A stretch of DNA of 64,000 nt from CAWIJJ01 sp963836425 (GTDB lineage: Bacteria > Acidobacteriota > Terriglobia > Bryobacterales > Bryobacteraceae), in NCBI GenBank assembly GCA_963836425.1, contig CAWIJJ010000003.1, positions 310,001-374,000 of the forward strand. The letters run 5' to 3'. Within the stretch, counting starts at the first letter, position 1, and each line of letters begins with the position of its first letter. The notes under the pieces were generated by a model. That model was not told the origin of the DNA. It did no database searches and saw only the letters and a list, made by a program, of their open reading frames with translations. Shown piece after piece: positions 27,606 to 36,089 of this stretch. The translations under genes and the position numbers were made by a program.

Positions 27606-27953
27606 CTGAGCGAATTACTCGAGCACGGGATCCGCCTGTTCAACGCCGGCCGGTTCTTCGAATGCCACGAAGTATGGGAGGAGGAATGGACGACCGAGCG
27701 CGGGCCGCGCCGCCTCTTCCTGCAAGCGCTGATCCACGTGGCTGTCGGCTGCTACCATCACGGCCGGGGAAACCCGGTGGGTGCGAGCCGGCAACTTCGA
27801 AAGGCCATCCGCAAACTCGTGGGTTACCTGCCTGTCTTTGAAGGCATCGATACCGCGCGTCTCGAGCAGGAGGCGAGGGCCGCGCTCCAGCAGATCGAAG
27901 GCGGAAGCGAACGCATCGCGTGCCCGCGAATCCACCGCGTACCGGGCCCTTAA
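27606..27953 (+). CDS. DUF309 protein without a clear start codon
   Basis: The frame encodes LLEHGIRLFNAGRFFECHEVWEEEW, then RRLFLQALIHVAVGCYHHGRGNPVGA and KLVGYLPVFEGIDTARLEQE, the complete DUF309 core with its FxxCHExxE motif. In this frame, between the last upstream stop (near 27562) and the conserved core there is no ATG, GTG or TTG; CTG at 27606 is the best candidate. An ATG at 27589 exists in another frame (MRKSEA then stop), so a single missing base would join the two. The 3' end overlaps the response-regulator gene tail-to-tail by 4 nt. Function of the family unknown (possible metal-dependent hydrolase fold). Confidence 0.65.
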   Translation: MSELLEHGIRLFNAGRFFECHEVWEEEWTTERGPRRLFLQALIHVAVGCYHHGRGNPVGASRQLRKAIRKLVGYLPVFEGIDTARLEQEARAALQQIEGGSERIACPRIHRVPGP

Positions 27954-28393
27954 CTGGCTTCTTCGGGCGGCTTCGGCAGCAGCGATTTCAGGGTATTGCC
28001 GATCTCGAGAAACTGGTCCAGGTCCGGCGGCTTGGTGATGTACCGCCCGATGCCCAGTTGCTCTATCCGGCTGCGTTCGCGCCCGGAGGCCGAAGAACTC
28101 AGCACCGCCACCGGCACCGACGCAAACGCGGGACTGCCGCGCATGGCCTGAAGCACTTCCAGTCCGTCGTTTTTGGGCAGATTCAGATCCAGCACCGCCA
28201 GATCCGGCGCCGTTTCGCCCGATCCCGATTCGACGCGCCGCACAAAGGCGAGTGCTTCGGCGCCGTCTTCGAGACGCATCAGTTCGCAGTCGAGGTGAGC
28301 CGCGGCAAAAGCGCGCTGCAACAGATCCACATCGGCCGGATTGTCTTCGATCAGCAGGATGCGCACTTTGTGCACGCCGGTATTCTCCGTCAT
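27950..28393 (-). CDS. Single-domain response regulator (Rcp1-like)
   Basis: 147 residues, receiver domain only. VRILLIEDNPADVDLLQRAF holds the acidic pair, DLAVLDLNLPKNDGLEVLQAM the phosphoacceptor Asp, VAVLSSSAS the Thr/Ser switch and GRYITKPPDLDQF the Lys. The IEDNPADVDLL and LDLNLPKNDG wording is typical of regulators paired with bacteriophytochrome-like kinases. The original start ATG 28393 shares ATGA with the stop of the kinase's correct frame, so it was translationally coupled. The duplication in the kinase gene now joins its frame to the shifted kinase. Confidence 0.88.
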   Translation of the reverse strand: MTENTGVHKVRILLIEDNPADVDLLQRAFAAAHLDCELMRLEDGAEALAFVRRVESGSGETAPDLAVLDLNLPKNDGLEVLQAMRGSPAFASVPVAVLSSSASGRERSRIEQLGIGRYITKPPDLDQFLEIGNTLKSLLPKPPEEAS

Positions 28394-30658
28394 AGGTTCC
28401 TCAGAGGGATGGTGAAGTGAAACGTTGCGCCCCGGCCGAGTTCGGACTCGACCCAAATTCGTCCGCCATAGCGGGTAACCACGCGCTGGCAGATCGCCAG
28501 GCCAATTCCCGTGCCGGGAATTTTGCGGCCGTGCAGGCGCTTGAACACGCCGAAAATCCGGTCGTGATACGCGGGGTCGATGCCCATGCCGTTGTCGGCC
28601 ACCTGGCAATGCAACTGCCCGTCCGCGCATTCGCACGAAATCCGCACGCGCAGGCGCTGGTCGCCGCGGTATTTGATTGCGTTCGACACCAGGTTCTGAA
28701 ACAGCTGCACGAAATGGCCGGGGTGCCCGGTCAGCGGAAGGCAGCGGAAGCGACTCGATCTCCGCTCCCGACTCGGCCACCGCGGCCTCGAGGTTCCGGC
28801 GGACGATCTCCACCACGCGGTTCAGATCCACACTCCGCTCCGGACCCTCCGGTTCGGCGCCTAACTCGCTGTAGGCCAGCAGGTCCGTGAGCAGCTCGCG
28901 CATCCGGAGCGCGCCATCCACGATGTTCTGCATGAAATGCTTCGCCTCGCCTTCGAGGTGTCCCTCCTGGGAGCGAGCGAGCAGTTGCGTATACGTCGTC
29001 ATCATTCGCAGCGGCTCCTGCAGATCGTGGCTGGCGGCGAAGGCGAACCGTTCCAGGTCCTCGTTGGAGCGCGCCAGGCTCTGGTTGGACTGCTTCAGAT
29101 CCACGTTCATCCGCAGGACTTCGGCCTGCGCTTCCTTGATCTCGGTGATATCGGTTATGTCAGCCACCCATCCGTCGACAGTTCCGTCCGGGGCGAGAGT
29201 GGGCACGTACCCGGCGCGGACCCAGCGCCAGCCGATGGTTCGATAGTGGATGCGTGTTTCGTACTCCACTCGCTGCCCCGCAAGAACGCTTTCGACCTGA
29301 GGCCGGATCGACTCGAGGACCTCCGCACCGAGCATCTCGCCGATCGTCCGTCCCGGGAAATCCGCGGTCGTCAGGCCCAACCGCTCGGCGTACCGCCGGC
29401 TAACCCAGAGAAACCGCATGTCGCGGTCGCAGCGGGCTACGGCGGCGGCCATGGTATCGGTGATCAACTGAAGCTGCTCGCGCGCGGAGCGCAAGTCGCG
29501 CTCGGCGCGCCGCCGCTCCGTCATATCGCGGAAAATCAGCACCACGCCGGCGTCTCCGTTCTGACCCCGGATCGGCGCGGCGCTATAGTCGATCGGAATT
29601 CCGGTACCGTCTCCGGAAAGCAGAATGGTGCTCGCGAAGCCCTGCGCGCCGCCGCCGCGAAGCACGCGCTGAACCGGGCTTTCGAGAGCGCCGCCTGTTC
29701 GCTCGTCCACAAAGTGGAGCACGTCCGACGTGAGGTGGCCGGCAATCTCCTGCTCGGTCCGCCGCAGCACCGAGCACGCCACCTGGTTGGCGAAGACGAT
29801 GCATCCGACGGCATCGGTGGAGATCACCGCGTCCCCGATGCTCGCGAGTGTCGTACGCAGGAAATCGTGCGCCTTCCTTGCCTCCGACAGGGCCTCTTCA
29901 CGGGCCACCAGGGCCTCTCGCAATTCCCGGTCGCGCGACTGAATTCCGGCCAGCATCTCGTTGAAGGTCACAACCAGCGCGCCCAGTTCATCGCGCGACT
30001 CGCCTTGCGCCCGTATGCCATAGTCCTTGGTTTTCGAGACAGCCGCGGCGATCACGGCGAGCTGCGAAATCGGCGTGGCGATCACCCCCCGCAACCGGGA
30101 TGCCAGGAAGAATGCGATCAGCCCCGAAACCAGCAGCACCACCAGCACGTAAAGGCCATACAGGCGAGTGCGATCCACCAGTTCGTCCAGGTCGTACAAC
30201 ATCACCAGCGTGCCGACCCGCTCACCTTTCTGTATCACCGGCTGGGAGACGACCATTTCGAGATTGGTGAACTGAATCTGGTCTCCCGCCGAAGGACCCG
30301 GACAGGGAGCGCTGCTTCCCCGCCGGACGTAGCGAGCGAACTCCTCGCCGTTTTTTCGATAGAGGCAGGCCGCCACCAGGTGCGACTTGGCGCGCAGCGT
30401 ATTCAGCGTCTCCACGGCTTCGGAAGGAACGTTGAACATGAGTGCCGCCGTGCTGTTATCCGCGGTAATGCGCGCGAGAGTGGAAAGATCGCGCTCCAGG
30501 CTGGCGCGGTACAGGTACGCGTCGGCCACCAGAATCCCCAGGCCGGAGACCGTCAGTGCCGCGGCAGTGACCGTCATGAGGATAACCAGAAGCTTACGCC
30601 TGATCGGCATATCGATCAGCGCGCGCAGGGCCAGCGGCTCGTAGGTTTTACCTTTCAA
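28390..30658 (-). CDS. HAMP-PAS-PAS sensor histidine kinase, frameshifted before its ATPase domain
   Basis: From TTG 30658 (GAGG a few nt upstream). TM1 is at about 22-44, a periplasmic sensor at 45-165, TM2 at 168-190, HAMP to about 240, PAS domains at about 262-380 and 395-505. HisKA has FAFAASHDLQEPLR with the phospho-His near 544. At 28731-28750 a 10-bp near-perfect tandem repeat shifts the frame at about residue 640. The HATPase part (LFQNLVSNAIKYRG, VADNGMGIDPAYHDRIF, GTGIGLAICQRVV) then lies in another frame ending at 28390. Removing one repeat unit restores a full kinase of about 750 residues. As read, translation runs through into the response regulator. Confidence 0.8.
28731..28750. 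repeat. 10-bp tandem duplication that shifts the kinase frame
   Basis: The plus strand reads TCAGCGGAAG GCAGCGGAAG: nine of ten bases repeat with a period of 10. With one unit removed, the kinase reads ESLPLTGHPGHFVQLFQNL through the junction, as expected for the family. Confidence 0.75.
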
Positions 30659-31214
30659 CGGACCTCGCCACGCTCAGCAGCCGTGAGCTGATCTGAAGGC
30701 CGGCGCGGGACGCCGCCCTCTGGTTGACATCGAACCGCACGCGCCTGCCTTCGATTACGAATGCGATCATGCCGCCTTCATGCAGGAACCGCTCGCCTTC
30801 TCCGACCGTAAGCACGCCCGGCCCCACGCTCTCCAGCAGGCGCGGGACTTCCGGCTCGCCTCGGCCGATGAAGATCATGCGGCACAATCGAGGCTCAACT
30901 CGCCGGATTTTCTGCACAACCAGCCGGCGGCCGTTTACGGCCTCGCCTTCGGCAATGCGATCCAGCACGCCATGAAAGGGATCCTCGCCAAGAATGCAGA
31001 TATTGAATGAGGGGTCGGCGGACGCCGGATTGGGCGGCCACTCCACGAACTTCGTGAAATTGAGCAGGAATGCGGCCTTTACGCCGTATTCGAGCGTCGT
31101 ATCGTCGTTGGCCGCTTCTACCGCGCTGATCGCGCACCACGTTGTTGCGAATAAAAGCACGCACCCCAGGCCGCTCGTGAACCGCACGGCCGATCTGGGC
31201 CCCCGGCGTTTCAT
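30648..31214 (-). CDS. YfiR-family (DUF4154) periplasmic protein
   Basis: 188 residues with a signal peptide (hydrophobic run LGCVLLFATTWCAISAVEAA). YGVKAAFLLNFTKFVEWPP is the family signature. NICILGEDPFHGVLDRIAEG, RLCRMIFIGRGEPEVPRLLE and GMIAFVIEGRRVRFDVNQRAA complete the domain. YfiR of Pseudomonas is a periplasmic repressor of a membrane diguanylate cyclase. Here the partner is probably the membrane kinase encoded next, since the genes overlap. The TonB receptor gene ends 3 nt before it. Confidence 0.9.
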   Translation of the reverse strand: MKRRGPRSAVRFTSGLGCVLLFATTWCAISAVEAANDDTTLEYGVKAAFLLNFTKFVEWPPNPASADPSFNICILGEDPFHGVLDRIAEGEAVNGRRLVVQKIRRVEPRLCRMIFIGRGEPEVPRLLESVGPGVLTVGEGERFLHEGGMIAFVIEGRRVRFDVNQRAASRAGLQISSRLLSVARSVER

Positions 31215-31217
31215 CTG

Positions 31218-33248
31218 CTATTGTCCGGAATGATTCCATGTCAACTGCAGGTAGGCGGAACGGCGAATCCCCACCAGGCCGCCCGGATCGCCGGAATACT
31301 CGAAATGCGAGGGCTGCATCAGGTTACGCGCCGCCAGCGAAAGCTCGAACTCGCGGCTGAGCCGCTTCGCCAGACGGATGTCGCCGGTGGAATAGGCGGG
31401 CACGCTCGTATCCGGTCCCGGCAGAGCGCTCACATACCGGTAGGTCAGCGTGAACTCGATACGCTGAGGCAGAACGAAGGACGATTGCACCACCACTTTG
31501 TGCCGCGGGCTGTCACCCTCGAGTTGCGGCACGGTGGCCGGATCGACGCTGCCCGGAGCCTTGCGGGCGTTCAATCGCATCAGGGAGTAGGTGCCGTTGA
31601 CGCGCCACCAGCTTCGAAGATCGAAGAGGCCGCCTACCTCCCCTCCGCTGCTCTCCGCGTCGATGCCGTTGCGCAGCGGAACCGGCAGCAACAGGTGGGC
31701 GGGCTCGGGCGTGGACTCCACAAAGGCTGCCTCGGGCTCAATGCTGAGCAGATTGTTGTAGCGGTTGTAGAAGGCGTTCACGGCGATGAATCCACCGGCC
31801 TTAGGACTGAAGATCCGGTATCCGGCCTCGTAACCGACCATTTGCTCGGGTTTGAAACCGTTGTCTCCGATCAGCCGGAGGAACAGCGGCGTGGCCGGGT
31901 TGAGCAGCGCGGTGAAACGGAATCCCTGCTCCACCCGGGATGGGGTCCGCACGGCGCGCGTCGCCGCCAGCCAGAACGTGTGATGCTCGCCCGGTGTCCA
32001 GGCCACGCGCCCGCTCGGCTGGATTTCAAAACCGCTGAAGCTGTTGTGTTCGAGCTTGGTGCCCACGGTGAAGTTCAGGCGGTTGGGCACAAAGGCGATT
32101 GTGTCCTGGACAAATCCGCTGTAGACGGCATAGGTCTGGTCATGCGGCAGGAAGTCCACAGCAGGAACTGTCTGGGTAAAGCGGCTGGGACTGATGCGAA
32201 TCCCGCCGCCCCAGATCAGGTCGTGTCCGGGAAGGGGCACGTGATGAATGAAATCGACATCGAAGGTGTGGCGGACCTCGTGATAGTTGAGGTCGTTGCG
32301 ATCCGTCCGGTCATAGTAGGCGCGCACCTGAATGTCCGAGCGCGAACGCAGGGTGCGGCGCCATGCAGCCACCAGATTCTGGCCGGAGAAGGTGCCGTTC
32401 CCGTACGCGGTTACCAGCGCGGGAGGAGAATAGCTGGTGATCCCCAAGGCCGTTCCGGCCACGGTGCGGTAGGCGTTACCGATAAGGCTCAATGAATCGC
32501 GGGCGTTCAGGCTGCCGTCCATCCGGAAGCCGCCTTGAATCCTGCGCCAGTCGTCGAAATTCCGGCCGTCCGGGTGGAACTGCGGACCCCGCGTGAACGC
32601 CCGGCCGTAGACGCGATAGCTGAACTTGTCGGTGCCGTCTCCGTATCGCGCGTTGACGAACCCCTGCTCGACGTTTCCGCCCCCCGCCGAAACCAGTGTT
32701 CCGCGCGTCTCCCGGGCATCCCTGGTGATGATGTTGATCACGCCGTTTATGGCGTTCGATCCCCACACGGTTGCCCCAGGACCCCGGATGACTTCGATGC
32801 GGTCGATGTCTTCAAGCATCATGTCCTGCATCTCCCAGTAGACGCCCGCAAACAGCGGGGTGTAGACCGACCGGCCGTCGATCAGCACCAGCACGGACTT
32901 GGAGAGGCGGCCCTGAAAGCCGCGGATTCCGATGGCCCACTTCGCGGAATCGATCTGCGCTACTTCGACGCCGGGGACCAGGCGCAGCACGTCGGGAATG
33001 TTGGTGGCCCCGGAGCGGCGGATGTCGTCCGCGGTGACCACGGTCACCGCCGCCGGCAGCCGGAACGCCGGGCTCGGTTCCTTGGAAGCGGTGGTCACTT
33101 CGATGCGGGAGAGGTCTTCGAGGCTCATCGATTTGAGGGCGATCGGGTCAGGCTCTCCGTTCTTGGCCACCGGCCCCTGGCCGCTCATCCGCAAAGCGAC
33201 GGCCAGGCTCAGGAAGCCCGCCAACCGGACCGCGCGGGGAGCAATCAT
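31218..33248 (-). CDS. TonB-dependent outer-membrane receptor
   Basis: 676 residues from ATG 33248 (MIAPRAVRLAGFLSLAVALRM, a signal peptide), which overlaps the stop of the kinase gene. The plug domain has AVTVVTADDIRRSGATNIPDVLRLVPGVEVAQ, SVLVLIDGRSVYTPLFAGVYWE and IDRIEVIRGPGATVWGSNAINGVINIITRDA. The rest is a beta-barrel with many aromatic strand ends, finishing with a strand ending in aromatic and polar residues. The plug style (NGVINIITR) is that of receptors placed beside YfiR proteins and histidine kinases. Ligand unknown. Confidence 0.92.
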   Translation of the reverse strand: MIAPRAVRLAGFLSLAVALRMSGQGPVAKNGEPDPIALKSMSLEDLSRIEVTTASKEPSPAFRLPAAVTVVTADDIRRSGATNIPDVLRLVPGVEVAQIDSAKWAIGIRGFQGRLSKSVLVLIDGRSVYTPLFAGVYWEMQDMMLEDIDRIEVIRGPGATVWGSNAINGVINIITRDARETRGTLVSAGGGNVEQGFVNARYGDGTDKFSYRVYGRAFTRGPQFHPDGRNFDDWRRIQGGFRMDGSLNARDSLSLIGNAYRTVAGTALGITSYSPPALVTAYGNGTFSGQNLVAAWRRTLRSRSDIQVRAYYDRTDRNDLNYHEVRHTFDVDFIHHVPLPGHDLIWGGGIRISPSRFTQTVPAVDFLPHDQTYAVYSGFVQDTIAFVPNRLNFTVGTKLEHNSFSGFEIQPSGRVAWTPGEHHTFWLAATRAVRTPSRVEQGFRFTALLNPATPLFLRLIGDNGFKPEQMVGYEAGYRIFSPKAGGFIAVNAFYNRYNNLLSIEPEAAFVESTPEPAHLLLPVPLRNGIDAESSGGEVGGLFDLRSWWRVNGTYSLMRLNARKAPGSVDPATVPQLEGDSPRHKVVVQSSFVLPQRIEFTLTYRYVSALPGPDTSVPAYSTGDIRLAKRLSREFELSLAARNLMQPSHFEYSGDPGGLVGIRRSAYLQLTWNHSGQ

Positions 33249-33916
33249 ACGCGGTCTCCGTTGCCCGCGACTCCAGCCGGCACCGAGAGACGGATGTCCG
33301 CCCCACCCGTGCAGGGCTCCACCCAAAGCCGCTCGCCATGGAGCTCGGCGATTCTGCGGCAAATCGTCAGCCCGAGACCCGCACCATCGCCGGAGAGTTT
33401 CTTGAACGGCCGAAAGACCCGTTCCGCGAAATCGGAATGGATGCCCGGGCCGTTATCGCTGATACAGATGTATCCAGGACCGGCGCTGACCCAAATCTTC
33501 GGCGCGGCCTCGCCTCGAAAACGGATGGCGTTGGTCAGCAGTTCCCGTAAAAGCCAGACGATCATGGTGCGATCACCTTCCATCGAGGGCAGCGCCGACA
33601 CTTCGATCTGCGCGCCTGCGCTCGCCGCCTCGGCTTCGATACCGGACCGTGCTTCAAGCAGCGCCTCTTCGAGATCCACGGTCTCAAACCGCGGCGGGCG
33701 CATGCAGGTTTCCGAAAAGTGCCTGAGCGCTTCGGCGACAGCGCCGACGGCCGCGGCGGAGTTCTCCAGGTGCTTCAGAATCGCCTTGGAGTCCTCGTCC
33801 CATCCGCTCGAATTGCGGGCCAGAAGCTGCACCAGCAGTTTGACGCGCGAGGCCGGGCCCTTCAGCTCGTGCACTGTCGATTGGATCAAAGCGGCCGTCG
33901 TTGGGTCCACCTGCAT
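33245..33916 (-). CDS. Sensorless histidine kinase
   Basis: 223 residues, no transmembrane or input domain. ALIQSTVHELKGPASRVKLL holds the presumed phospho-His (HELKGP). The ATPase domain has LLRELLTNAIRFRG (N box), ICISDNGPGIHSDFAERVFRPFKKL (G1) and GAGLGLTICRRIAELHG (G2). Its start shares one base with the stop of the hybrid kinase (TGATG), so they are coupled. It may provide the ATPase in trans or act in a phosphorelay with the hybrid kinase and the lone regulator downstream. Confidence 0.85.
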   Translation of the reverse strand: MQVDPTTAALIQSTVHELKGPASRVKLLVQLLARNSSGWDEDSKAILKHLENSAAAVGAVAEALRHFSETCMRPPRFETVDLEEALLEARSGIEAEAASAGAQIEVSALPSMEGDRTMIVWLLRELLTNAIRFRGEAAPKIWVSAGPGYICISDNGPGIHSDFAERVFRPFKKLSGDGAGLGLTICRRIAELHGERLWVEPCTGGADIRLSVPAGVAGNGDRV

Positions 33917-35928
33917 CAGGCCGGCCTCAATAATGCGGCCACCTTCTCCCGGATGGCCCCAGGGTGAAACGGCTTTTGCAGGTAACCGCTTACCGGACGG
34001 CCTTCAAACCGTTGGCGAAGCTCGCGCTCGCTGTATCCGCTGCATATGATGACGGGCAGGTCAGGGTCGATGTCGCGTATGCGGGCCAGAGTCTGCTCGC
34101 CGTTCATGCCCGGCATGTTCAGATCGAGCAGCACCAGCGAGAAGTCTCGCGGGCCGGCCGAGAGGATGCCGAGTGCCTCTTCGCCGCCAAACGCCACGCT
34201 GACCAAATGGCCGGCCCTTTCGAGCAGAAGCCTGGCGGTATTCGAAACAACGGGCTCATCGTCCACCACCAGGATCCGGCCCCTGGCGCTCGCTTCCTCG
34301 GGCTTAGGCGCCGGTTGCGCAATGCCGGACGCCCGTTCCGCGGCAGGCAGCAGGACGTGGAAGGCAGTTCCCTTGCCCGGCGTGCTTTCGACGTCGATCG
34401 ACCCGCGGTTGCTGCGGACAATGCCCTGCACCGCTGCCAGCCCCAGGCCGCGGCCGGTAAACTTGGTGGTGAAGAACGGGTCGAAAATGCGGTGCAGCAC
34501 GCCGGGATCGATGCCTGAGCCGTTGTCCCTCACTTCGATGGACACGTAATCCCCTGGCGCGAGTTCTCCGCTGTCGGTGGAGCGAGGCGTCTCCAAATTG
34601 GCAACCTCCGCGCGCAACGTGATCAGCCCGTCGCGATCCGATGGCATGGCTTCGCTGGCGTTGATGATCAGGTTCATGATGATCTGCTGCAACTGGGTGG
34701 CATCGGTCCGGATGGGCGGCAGATCCGGGGGGATCAGAATCTTCATGTTGATGGATCGGGGCATGGTGGCGCCGAGCAGGTCGGCCGTCCCTCGCAGGAC
34801 TTGGCCGAGGTCCACGTCCTCCACCTGGAACGAGCCCTTCCCGGCGTAAGCGAGCATCTGGCGGACGAGGTGTGCCGCCCGGTCGCCGGACTTCAATGCG
34901 TTTTCCAGAATGCCGCGCAGTTCATGATCGCGCGGAAGCACCTCGAGGGCGTAGCTCACGCCGCCGATGATGCCGACCAGCAGGTTGTTGAAATCGTGCG
35001 CCACGCCCCCGGCGAGGATGCCGATGCTTTCGAGCTTCTGCCTCTGATGCAGCAGCCTCTCGGCGCGGCGCTGCTCTTCGATGTCGGTGCAGGTGCCAAG
35101 CCACTTCACGGGCACCTCATCCTGGAACAGGGGTAGCGCGCGGACCAGGTGAAGGCGGGGAGACCCGCTTTCCGGGCGCATGCGGCACTCCAGCTCAAGT
35201 GGCGCAGCCGATGTCACGGCATCGTTCCAGGCGGCAGCTACCCGGGTCCGGTCATCCGGATCCACGAAGTCGAGCCACCCCCGGCCGAACGCCCGCGCTG
35301 AATTGGCGCCGGTCAGGCGCGACCAGCGCTGGTTGACGTAATCCCAGTCTCCGCCCGGATGGTCCGCGGTCCAGACGATCTGCGGCATGGCTTCCGACAA
35401 CGTCCGGTAGCGGGATTCACTGCGCTCAGCCGCCTTTCGCACCGCGGTTTCCCGTTCCAGGGCAGATTCAAGCTGCCGGTTGCGGTCTTCAAGCGCAAGA
35501 CGCTGTTGTTCGATTTTGCCCTGGAGAGCCCGCTTCTCGAGCGCGTTGCCGATGACATGAGCCAAGCCCTCGGCTGTAATCGAGCCCTTCACCACGTAGT
35601 CCGCGGCTCCCGCCTTCATTGCCTGCACGGCCACCTGCTCGCTGCCGTAGGCCGTGGTCACGATCACCGGACACGCCCCGTCTTCGGCGAGAATGGACCG
35701 TAACAAGTCCATGCCGTCGAGGTCCGGAAGGTTCAGATCGAGGAGAACCACCTGGGGTTGCGAGCGGCGAAACTGCTCCAGGCCGGCCCGGCCATTCTCG
35801 CCCTCTACGCTTTCGAAGGAGGTTGTGCCGCCGCTTTGACGAAGTAACCGCCGAAATAAATCGCGGTCAATGGGATTGTCGTCAATGACCAGAATCCTGG
35901 TTTGCGTAGCGACCCTTCCGGCCGGCAT
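33916..35928 (-). CDS. Hybrid histidine kinase (REC-PAS-HisKA-HATPase-REC)
   Basis: 670 residues from ATG 35928 (AGGGGCG about 6 nt upstream; another ATG six codons earlier is possible). Receiver 1 at about 10-125 has ILVIDDNPIDRDLF, VVLLDLNLPDLDGMDLL and DYVVKGSI. A PAS domain at about 165-295 has MPQIVWTADHPGGDWDYVNQRW. HisKA with GILAGGVAHDFNNLLVGIIGG is of the NtrB-like type. The ATPase has MNLIINASEAMP, DNGSGIDPGVLHRIFDPFFTTK and GLGLAAVQGIVR. Receiver 2 ends the protein with ILVVDDEPVVSNTARLLLE and LVLLDLNMPGMNG. First gene of the signalling operon. Confidence 0.9.
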   Translation of the reverse strand: MPAGRVATQTRILVIDDNPIDRDLFRRLLRQSGGTTSFESVEGENGRAGLEQFRRSQPQVVLLDLNLPDLDGMDLLRSILAEDGACPVIVTTAYGSEQVAVQAMKAGAADYVVKGSITAEGLAHVIGNALEKRALQGKIEQQRLALEDRNRQLESALERETAVRKAAERSESRYRTLSEAMPQIVWTADHPGGDWDYVNQRWSRLTGANSARAFGRGWLDFVDPDDRTRVAAAWNDAVTSAAPLELECRMRPESGSPRLHLVRALPLFQDEVPVKWLGTCTDIEEQRRAERLLHQRQKLESIGILAGGVAHDFNNLLVGIIGGVSYALEVLPRDHELRGILENALKSGDRAAHLVRQMLAYAGKGSFQVEDVDLGQVLRGTADLLGATMPRSINMKILIPPDLPPIRTDATQLQQIIMNLIINASEAMPSDRDGLITLRAEVANLETPRSTDSGELAPGDYVSIEVRDNGSGIDPGVLHRIFDPFFTTKFTGRGLGLAAVQGIVRSNRGSIDVESTPGKGTAFHVLLPAAERASGIAQPAPKPEEASARGRILVVDDEPVVSNTARLLLERAGHLVSVAFGGEEALGILSAGPRDFSLVLLDLNMPGMNGEQTLARIRDIDPDLPVIICSGYSERELRQRFEGRPVSGYLQKPFHPGAIREKVAALLRPA

Positions 35929-36089
35929 GTGAGGCGCCCCTGTCATCAGCGGAACAAGCGAGATACGATTTGTCTGCGGACCGGGAGTTGTAGACCGCGT
36001 GGCTATTATAAAAGGCCGATGAACAGATTCTGAGGGATTTCTGTGCGTGAACGGACGGCCTGCCACGTTGCTTTGGCGTATTTCGTCCG

